The translations under genes and the position numbers were made by a program. From JAADHY01 sp964428935 (GTDB taxonomy: Bacteria; Planctomycetota; Planctomycetia; Planctomycetales; Planctomycetaceae): DNA of 11,422 bases. Shown here piece by piece: positions 1-10,100 of the stretch. The stretch is taken from positions 1-11,422 of the forward strand of contig CAYSAG010000163.1 in NCBI GenBank assembly GCA_964428935.1, given 5' to 3'. The notes below the pieces were generated by a model that saw only the letters and a list, made by a program, of their open reading frames with translations, was not told where the DNA came from and ran no database searches. Position 1 is the stretch's first letter, and each line of letters begins with the position of its first letter.

Positions 1-1
1 C

Positions 2-67
2 ATCCGCTTCCTCCACGACCAGCTCACGTCCCCAAACCCACTCCTCCTCCCGGCTTCAGCGCGGTAA
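2..67 (+). CDS. C-terminal tail of an upstream gene (partial, 5' end outside window)
   Basis: In the frame starting at base 2 there are 21 sense codons followed by TAA at 65-67. The translated tail begins IRFLHDQLTS and ends LLLPASAR. The first ten codons all end in G or C, as expected of a coding frame in a GC-rich genome, and a GC hairpin begins eight bases after the stop. The stretch is too short to recognise a family, and I assign no function. Against it, plus frame 1 is also open here (to 414) but looks compositionally random, so this call rests on third-position bias and on the hairpin after the stop. Confidence 0.4.
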   Translation: MRFLHDQLTSPNPLLLPASAR

Positions 68-74
68 ACAATTA

Positions 75-100
75 CTCCGCCCATCGGACACCGGGCGGGG
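75..100 (+). terminator. GC hairpin after the upstream stop, possible terminator without a T tract
   Basis: CCGCCC (77-82) is perfectly complementary to GGGCGG (93-98). The stem extends outward by a T-G wobble (76/99) and a C-G pair (75/100). GG 86-87 can also pair with CC 91-92. It lies eight bases after the TAA at 65-67. It is followed by G's rather than T's, so it is not a canonical intrinsic terminator. It could slow polymerase, protect a 3' end, or simply be a by-product of the G-rich tract. Confidence 0.3.
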
Positions 101-115
101 GGGGGAAGGGGGTGG
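93..115 (+). other. G-rich tract, possible G-quadruplex
   Basis: Runs of 3, 9, 5 and 2 guanines occur at 93-95, 97-105, 108-112 and 114-115, separated by one or two bases. That is enough guanines for a four-tier-capable G-quadruplex on the plus strand. The nine-G homopolymer is also a candidate for slippage or sequencing error. It overlaps the right arm of the hairpin at 75-100, so the two structures would compete. Confidence 0.4.
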
Positions 116-219
116 ATTCGGTCGGCCGTCGTCACGGGTCGGTCCAGCCCGGCGTGCAGACTCCGTCGTGCTCGCCACAAACGATATCCCAGATCTTCGA
201 TTTGACAAAGCACGAGGAG

Positions 220-243
220 GGTGTGTCGCGGCGCCGACACGCT
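220..243. repeat. Inverted repeat (hairpin) in the leader region
   Basis: GTGTCG (223-228) and CGACAC (235-240) are exact reverse complements around a six-base loop. The stem extends outward through T-G, G-C and G-T pairs to 220/243, giving nine pairs of which two are wobble. There is no T tract on either side. A TTGACA box lies just upstream at 202-207, but no matching -10 element is visible at the right spacing, so I do not call a promoter there. Function unknown. Confidence 0.35.
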
Positions 244-354
244 AGGCCAGATCGTTCCCCGCCACGCGCGTGCTTGCACGTCCGTCTCGCAGCGGTTCCA
301 CCGGTCTACGGCGTCCGCCGTCCGACCGGCTCCCGCCTGCCGACCGGCCAGAGA

Positions 355-369
355 CGGCTGAGTCAGCCG
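355..369. repeat. 15-bp near-perfect palindrome, operator-like
   Basis: CGGCTGA (355-361) and TCAGCCG (363-369) are exact reverse complements around one central G at 362. A compact dyad of this kind could be a binding site for a dimeric regulator, but it lies more than 500 bases upstream of ATG 909 and no second copy was noticed. It abuts directly on the hairpin that begins at 370. Confidence 0.3.
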
Positions 370-393
370 CCTTGGCTCGGCAGCCAGCCAAGG
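370..393. repeat. 8-bp perfect hairpin adjoining the palindrome
   Basis: CCTTGGCT (370-377) pairs exactly with AGCCAAGG (386-393) across an eight-base loop. It follows the 355-369 dyad without a gap, so two stem structures stand side by side over 39 bases. No T tract follows. This could be a structured RNA, a regulatory site or chance in GC-rich DNA. Confidence 0.3.
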
Positions 394-655
394 TCTGCGC
401 CGCAGCAGGCCTGACGCTTTCCCACCGCAGCGAGTTTGTACCGTGCCATTGCTTTCACCAAACGCTGCTGGAAAGCGCCGCCTGCCACCGCGTTTCGCTC
501 ACCCCGCCAACCTCGGCCCGTTTCTTTGTCTGCGCCGTCGGCTCGGCGCGACGTTCCGCGCCGTCCGCTCGCCGCAGACTGCCGAGTCGACCGATTGGGC
601 AATTGTTACGTTTTTTCCCGCTTCTCTGTTCCCTTTGGGTTCGGCGGGTGGTACA

Positions 656-686
656 TTGGCGTCACTTGTGAGAATTTGCGTATTTT
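656..686 (+). promoter_or_regulatory. Weak candidate promoter within an AT-richer island
   Basis: TTGGCG (656-661) and TATTTT (681-686) resemble -35 and -10 boxes, but the 19-base spacer is longer than ideal and neither box is a strong match. The main support is local composition: about 600-715 is clearly richer in A and T than the DNA on both sides, and it lies between the structured upstream part and the giant gene. A start near 693 would give a leader of about 215 bases. Confidence 0.2.
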
Positions 687-897
687 GACTTTTCTGCGCG
701 AGCGGGCCATGTTCCACATTCCATCCGTCCTGTCTTGTGCGGTCGCGCGGGAGTAGCTGTCGAACCGCGTCAGTGCGTCTTGGGGGCGTTCGGCGGGTTT
801 CGTCTTGGCGGTCGGTCTGCTCTGTCCGCAGCGGCCGCGGTGGTCTGTTCTTTAGTGAGGGCACCTCTGGGGGCTTGTCTGGAATCGCGTCAGCGAG

Positions 898-902
898 AGG
901 AG
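898..902 (+). promoter_or_regulatory. Shine-Dalgarno sequence of the giant gene
   Basis: AGGAG lies six bases before ATG 909, within a longer purine run (895-905, GAGAGGAGAGG). The frame is open back to a TGA at 669-671. Non-ATG starts are therefore formally possible, but 909 is the first in-frame ATG after that stop and the only one with this spacing. It also keeps the basic leader expected before the LEDRTLLS motif. Confidence 0.75.
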
Positions 903-908
903 AGGACC

Positions 909-1124
909 ATGGGTACGCACACAGTGTCTTTGCGCCGTCGGGGCCGCTGCGCTGGTCAATGGGCTGGTCAGTTGCGGAAGGCGATGCTTCGCGGGCGACG
1001 ACGTCGAGCGGCTCGGGGTCGAAGACGGAACCGAATGGCCTTTGCGTCGGCCGGCACGTCGGAGACCGGAACCTGGCTGGCTCAGGCCGCCGAATTCCTG
1101 GAAGACCGCACGTTGCTGTCGGCG
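909..1124 (+). other. Basic leader with LEPR-XLL type motif (residues 1-72)
   Basis: Residues 8-42 hold about fifteen arginines, including RRRR at 30-33, and no hydrophobic core typical of a Sec signal peptide. After a short Ala/Ser/Gly/Thr stretch comes LEDRTLLS at residues 64-71 (1098-1121), followed at once by AW and the propeller. The motif matches the planctomycete LEPR-XLL pattern with Asp in place of Pro. In that family the motif stands near the N-terminus of large secreted or surface proteins; a role in sorting or export is inferred. In-frame ATGs at 984 (Met26) and 1035 (Met43) are alternative starts, but neither was chosen because 909 has the ribosome binding site. Confidence 0.75.
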
Positions 1125-4100
1125 TGGATTCCCCAGGGGCCGGCTCCCGGCGGCAGCGTCAACATTGCCATCCAGCCGAACAACGACATTACGGGCGCCA
1201 TTCAAACGGTTGCGGCCCACCCGACCAATGCCGACATTCTTTACATTGGAGCGGTCAACGGAGGCATTTGGCGGACGGACAACGCCACGGACCCGAATCC
1301 GACGTGGGCGCCCCTGACCGACGACCTTCCTTCCCAGTCCATCGGCGCTTTGCAATTCGACCCCACGGACGCCACGTTCCAAACCTTGTTGGCCGGCACG
1401 GGACGTTTCAGCAACTTCGCCAGCCGCGGCGACGACGAAATTGGGCTGTACTACACGCAGGACGGCGGAGCCACCTGGACGGTCTTCGACGACCCGTTGC
1501 TGCAGGGCCAGCGGTTCACCAACGTGGCGGCTCGCGGCGACACCCTTCTGGCCGCTTCCAGCGTCGACGGTTTGTTCCGCAGCACTGACCGCGGCGCCCA
1601 TTGGACGAACATTTCCGGCACAAATGGCTTGCCGGCCGGTCCCGTCCTGGACCTGGTCGGCGACCCCGGCAACAACGCGCGTTTCTACGCGGCCGTGGGA
1701 GGCGTCGGGGTTTTCCGGTCGGACGACTCGGGCGCCACCTGGACCAACGTGACGTCGGGGATTACGGGCATTGGAGCCACGACGAACAACATTCGGATTG
1801 CGGTGCACGACAGCCCGGGCAACAACGTCGTCTACGTGGCCGTCGTCAACAACGACAGCCTGGCCGGCGTTTTCCGCTCGACCGACCAAGGCGGGTCGTG
1901 GACGGCCATGGACGTGCCGAGCATCCATCCGGGAGCTCAGGGGAACCCCAACACGGCCATCGTCGCCGACCCCAACGACCCGAACATCGTCTACCTCGGC
2001 GGCGACCGAATCGGCTCGTTTCCGTTCTACGGGAACCTGGTCCGAGGCGACGCCTCGCAGCCGTCCGGCAGTCAGTTCACGTCGATTGTGGGAGCGAACG
2101 CCGACCCGGACGGTGGCGGTCCTCAGCCCGGCACCGCTCCCCACGCCGACGCCCGGTGGATGGTCTTCGACGCCAATGGTAACCTCATTGAGAGCGACGA
2201 CGGTGGCATTTACCGGAGGTCTACACCCACCTCCAGCACGGGCGTGTGGACCTCGCTCAACGGAAACTTGCAAGTCGCCGAAATCCACGACGTCGCTTAC
2301 GACACGCTTTCCAACGTCATTCTGGCCGGCCTGCAAGACAACGCCGACAACGAGCAGACCTTCAGCGGCAGCACGGTCTGGCGCAGCATGGGCATCAGCG
2401 GCGACGGCGGAGACGTGGCCGTCGACTCGGTCACGCTGGCCGCCAGCAACCAGTCCATTCGCTACGCCAGCGCTCAGAACCTGGGGAACTTCACTCGCTT
2501 TGTCGTCGACAGCAACAACAACGTCGTCAGTTCGACGGTTCTCAGCCCCGGCATTTCCGACGCGCAGTTCGTCACGCCCATTGAGCTGAACGCGGTCGAC
2601 CCGCGCCGCATGCTCATCGGCGGCTCCAACAATCTCTACGAATCGTTCAACGTCCACGCCGCGGCCACGTTCACCAACATCGGCGGCCCCGGGGCCAACC
2701 GCAACGCCATGGTTTACGGCGGCTTTCGCAACGGCGTGCCGAACCCGGACTTGATTTACGTCGGAAAGGGCAGCCAAGTCTGGACGCGGACCACGGCGGG
2801 CGGTGCCATTACGGCCACGGCGCCGCTGCCAGCCGGTGCCGGTACCATTACCGGCATTGCCGTCGACCCCGACGACTGGACGACGGTCTTCGCCATTGAC
2901 AGCGACCAAGTGTTCCTGTCGACCGACGGCGGAGCTCACTGGCGAGACATTACCGGAAACCTGACTTCGACCAGTTCGACGGACTTCCGCACCATTGAGT
3001 ACATTCCGGGGACGGCCGTCGACGTGGTCGTCGTGGGCACGCGGTCCGGCACGTTCGTCTCGCCCGGTCCCAACTTCGGGGCTTGGGGCGAGTTCGGCAC
3101 GGACCTGCCCGACGTCCTGGTCTACGACCTGGACTACGACCCGGTCGACGACGTGCTGGTGGCCGGCACGTTGGGGCGTGGAGCGTGGTTGCTGCCCAAT
3201 GCCAGCGACCAGCTCGACCCCGACCCTGTGGTCGCCGGAACGAGCGCCGACAACACCTTTGTGGTGCGTCGCAGCAGCACCGACCCGACGGTGGTCGAGG
3301 TGGAAGTGGACGGAGTCGTCACGACGGTGGTGCCCGTGACGTTCCTGAACTCGCTGACCCTCTCCGGAGGCGGCGGCAACGACACGCTGACCATTGACCT
3401 GTCCAACGGCAACCCGGTTCCCGACGGCGGGCTTCGGTTCGACGGCGGCGGCCAGACCGGCACGCCCGGCGACACGCTGGTCGTTCAAGGAGCGGGCACG
3501 AACCACGGTGCCTACCTGCCCAGCTCCGACGCACCCGGCAGCGGTCTGCTCGACCTGGACGGCCAACTGGTCTCCTTCACCGGCCTGGAACCGATTACCG
3601 TCACAGGTTTTGCCGAGTTCACCTTCGTCACGCCGAACAGCAGCGACAGCGTGACGGTCGACAGCCCGGCGGCCGGCCAGAACCGCGTGACGGGCACGAG
3701 CGGCGGAGTGGCGTTCGAGTCGCTCACGTTCTCCAACGTCACGCACTTCAAGGTCGACACGGCGCTGAACGACCAGCCGCTGGCCGCCCCGAACGACACC
3801 GTGACGTTTTCTTCTGACCTGGTCGCCACGGGACTGACCAGCTTCACCGTAGAAACCGGCGACGGGAACGACACGGTCGACGCCGCGAACGTCACCAGCG
3901 TCGGGTTGACGGTCTTTGGCGGCCCGGGCGACGACCAACTGACCGGCGGCGGAGGAGCCGACCGGCTGGAAGGCGGCTCGGGCGCCGACACGCTTTACGG
4001 CCTGAACGGCGACGACACCCTGCTCGGCGGCGACGGCCCCGACTGGCTCATTGGCGGCGACGGCGAGAACCGGCTCGACGGCGGCGACGGCAGCGACTCG

Positions 4101-7100
4101 TTCGTCAGCACGGCTGACGACGAAGTCGACGGCGGCAGTGGCGTCGACGACCTGAACGTGGACCACGGAGACACAGCGTACACGGTGGGACGGGGCGGCG
4201 CGGTCGACTCCGTGTTCGTCTCGTCGCTCTCCCACTTCACCTCGGCAACAGCCGTCGAACGCCTCAACGTCAACGGCGACTTTACCAATCCCTCCGCTGC
4301 CGTCTCGGTGGACGACCTGGCCGGCACGGGCGTGGAGCGTGTGTTTGTCGGACTGTTTCGCAACGTCGGCGCGGTCAACGGAACGCAGTGGAACGGCGAG
4401 CTGACCGTGCAGGGCTCACCGGGCAACGACCAGATTGCCGTTGCCGACGCAGGAACGTTCTTCGGCTGGGCCAACGCCGAGCTGACTTTGCCGTGGGGGC
4501 GGTTGGTCTTTTTCCCAGCCGCCGGGAAGCTGGTGGTGCAGGGACTGGAAGGCGACGACTCCATTCAGGTCGACCCGAACGCTCCCCTCGGTTCCGGCTC
4601 GACGGCCGTCCGACTGGAAGGCGGCTCGGGCAACGACTACCTGAAGGCCGACGCGACGCTGGTGGGCGGAGCGGGCGACGACACGTTGATTGGTGGCTCG
4701 GGCGACGACTCCATTGACGGCGGCGCCGGCGACGACGTGGTCGACGGCCGCGGCGGAACCAACACGCTCGTCGGCGGCTCCGGTGCCGACACCATTCTCG
4801 TCACCGGAACCAGCGGCTCCGACACACTCACCATCGTCCACGACACCTCGCCCGCCACGACCACCTTCCAAGTCACCGGCGGCCTGTCGGCCGGAAGCAA
4901 CACGCTGCCGAACGACGACTTCGAACGAGTGCGGGTCGACGCCGGCGACGGAGCCGACGTGGTCGAACTGCGCGTGGACACGGTCAACGGTGCCGGCGGG
5001 CTGGACTACCAGGTCACGGGAGGCCAACCGCTCGGTCAGGGCACCAACTTGGGCACGGACCAGTTGTACGTTCGCACTTCGCGAAACGTCTCGCTGCTGC
5101 CCGGTTCCCCCACCAGCGGTCTGATTCAACTGGCCACTGCGGCACGCACGGCAATTTCGTTCGACCAGATTGAGTACGTGTCTGTCAGTTCCGCGGGCGG
5201 TCCGACCGGACTGACCGTCCACTCGCACGGAACCGACGGAGACGACGACGTGAGCGTCGCCGGGCTGACTCTTTCCGCCGACGACTTCGTGCTGGCTGCC
5301 AACTACGCGCCGCTGACCACGCTCTTCGACTTCGACGGCGGGTTGGTGCTGAGCACCTACGGCGGCGACGACCGCGTGCAGCTGGACGTCAACGCGTTGA
5401 ACTTGTCGACCCTGGCCATTGACGGCGGTGACCCTAGTGCGGGCAGTGACACGGTGACGGTGACAGGGCTGGACACGGGCGACACGGTCGCCTGGTCCCC
5501 CTCCGCGCCCCACAACGGCTCGCTGACCCTGAACGGGCAGACGTTGACCGTAACGAACCTCGAGCGACTGATTTACGACGGCCAGGGCGGCAACGACACC
5601 CTGACCGTCCACACGCCTGCCGGCGACACCAACACGGTCGTCCAAGCCGGCCCGACCGTCGACTCCGGCACCGTGCAGGTCGACGCGTTGCTGCCGCTGG
5701 AGTTTGTCGACATTGGATCGACGGGCACGCTGACGGTCGTCGACCCGGACGGGGCGGCCGACGCCGACACGCTGAAGTACGTCGGCACGGGGGCCGACGA
5801 CCAGTTCACGGTGGTCGGCGCTACGGGCACGGTGGACTTGCAGACCAACGCGGTCTTGGGCGCGGAAGACCACGTGGACGTTCTACAGTCCGACGTCGAG
5901 AACCTGGTTCTGGACGGGCTGGCTGGAGACGACGTGTTCGTGGTCAACGCTCCTCAGCCGTACCAGCTGGTGGCCGTGGAGGGCGGCGACCCGGGCTCCA
6001 GCGACCTGCTGCAGGTCTTCAGCGACCCGACCGCGAGCGACGCGTTCGAGGTCTTTCCAAACTTGCCGGCGGGCAGCGGCACGGTGACGGTGACGGGCGT
6101 CGGAACGCTGCCGGTGGCCTACAGCGGCGTAGAAAACATTACATTGTTCGGCCAGGCGGCGTTTCTCCAGAACGACGACCTGACGATTCACGACGACTCG
6201 GGCGACAACCTGTGGCAGGTGGACGCGGGCACGTTGCTGGGCGGCACGCGGGTGCAAATCGACAACCGCGAAGTGATTGAGTTCACCGGCTTCAACGACG
6301 TCACTTTGCAGAACGGCCCGGTGGCCCCGACGGGCATTGACCGTTTTCGAATTCAGTTGGCCACGGCGCACTTGGGGTTGAACGGCACCTTCAGCGTCAG
6401 CGGCACCGGTTCGGACGTGCTGGAAGCGGTGGGCAACGCCGACTCGAACACGTTTGTTCTTGTTCCGGGCGGCGGGCCGCAGGGGACGGTGACCGTCGAC
6501 GGCTCGTCGGTCCAGTTTGGCGGTTTGACGCAGGTGGACCTGGTTGGTCTGGAGGGCGTCGACACGTTTTCGGTGACGCCGGTGGCCGACGTGGAGGTCT
6601 TCGTGGACGGGGGCGTCGACCCGGTAGGCGGTTCCGGGGACGCGTTAACGATGACGGCCAACTCCACCGTCCAGTTCACACCAGGGCCGCAGTCGGACGA
6701 AGGAGCGTTCGTGGTCGACGGCAACCTGCCGCTCAGCTTCGACCACTTGGAGTCGGCGTTCGTGACGGGCAACGGCACCACGTCCGTCACGGTCAACGGC
6801 ACCAACGCGGACAACGACGTGACCGTCGTGGGCACCGACACGGACGACTTCACGGTGAGCGTGGACGGCGGTCCGCCGGTCGCGTACCTGGACATGGGCG
6901 GTTTGACCGTGAACGTCCTGGCCGGCGACGACGACGTGGCCGTCGACGTCAACAGCTTGGGGTTGTTCAACGGCCTGACGGTGCTCGGCGGCGACCCCGG
7001 TTCCGCCAGCGACACACTGACGGTGACCGGGTCTGGTGCCGGCGACACGGTCGTCTGGACGCCGACCGCCGTCGACGGCGGCACGCTGCAGGTCAACGCT

Positions 7101-10100
7101 CTCACTCTCAACGTGGCGACGACCGAACGGCTGGTCTACGACGGCGAGGGCGACAACGACACGCTGACGGTGGTCGGCACCGCCAGCAACGACACGCTGC
7201 TCCACACACCGAACCCGTTCCGTCTGGACGCCGGCCGGGTCGCCGTCAACTCGTTGCTTCCCATTCACTACGTCCAACTCGGCTCGGGCAGCGGTTCGGT
7301 GGTCGTCAGTGGGCAGGCCGGCGACGACCTGTTGGTGGCTCAAGGCACAAACGCCGCCGACGCGTTCGACGTCTTGGCCACCAGCGGCACGGTCGCTTTG
7401 TTCCACGCCAACGGCCCGCGCACGCGGCTTCTGCAGACCAACGTCGAGACGCTCCTCCTGGACGGTCTGGAAGGCGACGACTCGTTCGAAATCGCCGCGC
7501 CGCAGCCGTACACGAGCATTGCCGTCAGTGGCGGCGGACCGAGCGGCAGCGACGAGCTGGTGTTGACGGACCGCGCCGGCGTGGCCGACGCGTTCACGGT
7601 CCGTCCGGGCAGCGCGTCCACTCAGACCGGGCAAGGGACCATTACCATGAACGCGGTGCCTGTGGACTACTTGGGCGTGGAGCACCTGCGGTTTCGGGCG
7701 TCCAGCGACCCGGGCGACAGTCTGCTCGTCTACGACGACGGGGCCGACAACATTTGGGAAGTGAAAGCCGGACGTAACGAAGCCGACTGGATTCAAATCG
7801 ACGACCGCGAGTCGATTTCGTACGACGGCTTCGACACGCTCACCCTGCAAAACCTCAACGGCTCCGACCTGTTCCGCGTCTGGCCGACTCACCTGACCGG
7901 CTTCGCCACCTCCTTCACTGTCAACGGCGACGCCGCGGCGACGGCCGACGACGTGCTGGAACTGTTGGGCACCGAGGCGGCCGACACGGTCGCCTCGGGC
8001 GCGACCGTCGTCACCGTCAACGGCGTTCCCATTACGGCCGGCACCGGGTTGAACGAGGTGCGGGTGACGACGCTGAGCGACGGCGACGTCGTCACGCTGA
8101 CCGGCTTCACCCTGCCCACGCTGCTCGACCTCGGCTCCGGCAACGACACCGTCACGCTGGTCGGGTTGCTGGCCGACTCGACCGTCCAGGCCGGCTCCGG
8201 CGACGACCTCGTCGACGCGTCGGCCACGACCAGCGACAGCGTGCACGTCACCTTGTTGGGCGGCTCCGGCGACGACCGTCTGGTCGGCACCGACCCGGTC
8301 ACCGACACCGTGGTCAGCGACCTGCTGGACGGCGGGCTGGGCAACGACACGCTGGAAGGCGGACGCGGACGCGACCAAGTGCTGGGCGGCGACGGCAGCG
8401 ACCTGGTCGTCTGGCTGGCCGGCGACGGCAGTGACCTGGTGGAAGGCGGAGCGGGTCGGGACGAACTGAGCTTTACGACCGACAGCTCGGACGACTTGGT
8501 CGAGCTGTTCGGCGGCGGCGCCTTCGCCGACAGTCTGGGCGGCTTTTACGGAGCGGGCGAGCTGCAAGACCCGTCCCGTGTGCTGCTGGCTCTGAACACC
8601 AACGCGGCCTACCAGAATCTGGCTGGCGTCGAAACGGTGGAGGTGAACGTGGAGGCTGGCGCGGACGAAGTCGTCGTCAACAACCAGCTCGACGCGACCT
8701 CCAGCGGTTCGACGCCCCTCCTGCGCGGCACCGACTTGGCGTTGACCGACCTGCAGTCGGTTCGCGTGGACTTCGGTTCGGCCGACGGCGCCGCCGACCG
8801 ATTGGAAGTGCACGGACGCACGGTGAGCGACGACGTGCTGGTGGAGCTTTCCGGCAACGTGGTGGACGTCGCGGGCTTCGCCTACGGCGTTCAGGCCAGC
8901 AGCTCAGAGGACGACGTCGACACGTTGATTCTGGACGGCGAAGACGCCAACGACACGCTGAAAGCGGCCGACGGAGTGGAAGGCCAGGTCGAGCTGCTCT
9001 TTTTCGGCGGCCTCGGCGACGACGTGCTGTCGGCGGACGCAACGCTGGTCGGCGGAGCTGGCAACGACTTCTTGCAAGGCGGAGCCGCTGCCGACTCGTT
9101 GCTCGGCGGCGCCGGCGAAGACACGTTCGTCGGCGGGGCCGGCAACGACACGCTCGACGGCGGAGCCGGTTTCGACACGGTCCTGATTCAAGGAACCAGC
9201 GGCAACGACACCATTGACCTTCGCCAAGACCTCAACCCCGGCCCGCCGACCATGGTCGAACTGACCTACACCGTCAACGGCACGACCGAAACCGACACGC
9301 TGCTCATTGACGGAGCGGGCGACGTGACGGTCGAGCAGGCGTCGGTTGTGGGCGGTGCCGGCGCCGACCTGATTCGCACCACCGTCTCCGACGTCTTCTT
9401 CAACCGCTCCGGAACCCTGTTCGGCCAAAGCCTGGTCATGAACGTCGACGGGGGCTCGAACCTGGCCGCCTCGGACCGGCTGGTCGTGGTCGACGACGCC
9501 ACCGACGACTTGGTCCTGTACCGCAAGGGCGTGACCGACGACGCCGGCACGGTGACGGTCGGGCCGGCAAACGCCGAGCCGTTCGAGCACGTCTTCACGG
9601 GCATTGAGCGACTGGACATTGTCGACGAGAACGGCACGCCGCTGAACCAGGGAACCGGCGACGACGCCCGGCTGGTCGTCTTCAAGCACGACCCGTTCGA
9701 GCTGAACGACGACCGGTTCACGGCCACGCTGCTCGGAGCCAACGAAACGGTCAACGTCGACCCCACAATCGACCCAGGCGGACTGGTCGACCCGTTCGGC
9801 ACCGGCCAGAACATTCCGGGCGACGAGGATTGGTACCGAATCGAAGCGGTCACCACGGGCGTGCTGGACATTCAGGTGTTCTTCGAAGAGGTCGGCACGC
9901 TCAACAGCGGACGCCCCGGCCTGCCGGGCAACGGCAACCTCGACATTTTCCTCTACGACGTGGACGGCGACCTGGTTGCTCCACGACCCGCCTCGCCCGT
10001 CTTCGGCGGAAACGACGGCACCGGCGACAACCCCGAACTGAACGTCGACGGCGACTCGTTCCAGGAAGACGAACGCATTCGCATTCCGGCCGTTGCGGCG

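Larger units (their letters stand above)
68..908. other. Long non-coding interval upstream of the giant gene
   Basis: I see no convincing gene in these roughly 840 bases. The short open frames on both strands translate into Arg/Pro/Ser-rich low-complexity sequence with no recognisable motif. The interval holds a G-rich tract (93-115), hairpins at 220-243 and 370-393, a near-perfect palindrome at 355-369, an AT-richer island around 600-715, and the ribosome binding site at 898-902. If transcription of the giant gene starts near 690, its untranslated leader would be a little over 200 bases. A small RNA cannot be excluded by eye. Confidence 0.5.

Noticed and set aside
202..207. Perfect TTGACA box as a promoter -35 element
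   Set aside because: No TATAAT-like element lies 15-19 bases downstream; that stretch is GC-rich and occupied by a hairpin.
112..864. Several open frames of 80-130 codons on both strands in the upstream gap
   Set aside because: Their translations are low-complexity and Arg/Pro/Ser-rich, they overlap one another in many frames, and none has a clear ribosome binding site or family motif.
737..1588. Plus-strand open frame of 283 codons overlapping the start of the giant gene
   Set aside because: Different frame from the giant gene; Arg/His/Ser/Gly-rich and without motifs. The overlapping frame from 909 has a good ribosome binding site, LEDRTLLS and Asp-boxes.
1125..3197. Propeller as an active sialidase
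   Set aside because: Asp-boxes define the fold only. No FRIP motif or catalytic Arg/Tyr/Glu set was recognised, so an enzymatic call is not supported.
852..4235. Minus-strand open frame of 1,127 codons
   Set aside because: It is the codon-register complement of the giant gene. It translates into Val/Arg/Asp-rich sequence without domains, and it exists only because the sense gene avoids TTA, CTA and TCA.
4416..5873. Minus-strand open frame of 485 codons
   Set aside because: Same register shadow. Its end is the sense TCA codon at 4416, and its translation has no recognisable domain.
6645..8813. Minus-strand open frame of 722 codons
   Set aside because: Same register shadow, ending at the sense TTA codon at 6645.
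3912..9188. Repeated Gly/Asp DNA pattern as a CRISPR array or satellite repeat
   Set aside because: The repetition is at the protein level (RTX nonapeptides) in one coding frame; repeat lengths and sequences do not fit direct repeats with unique spacers.
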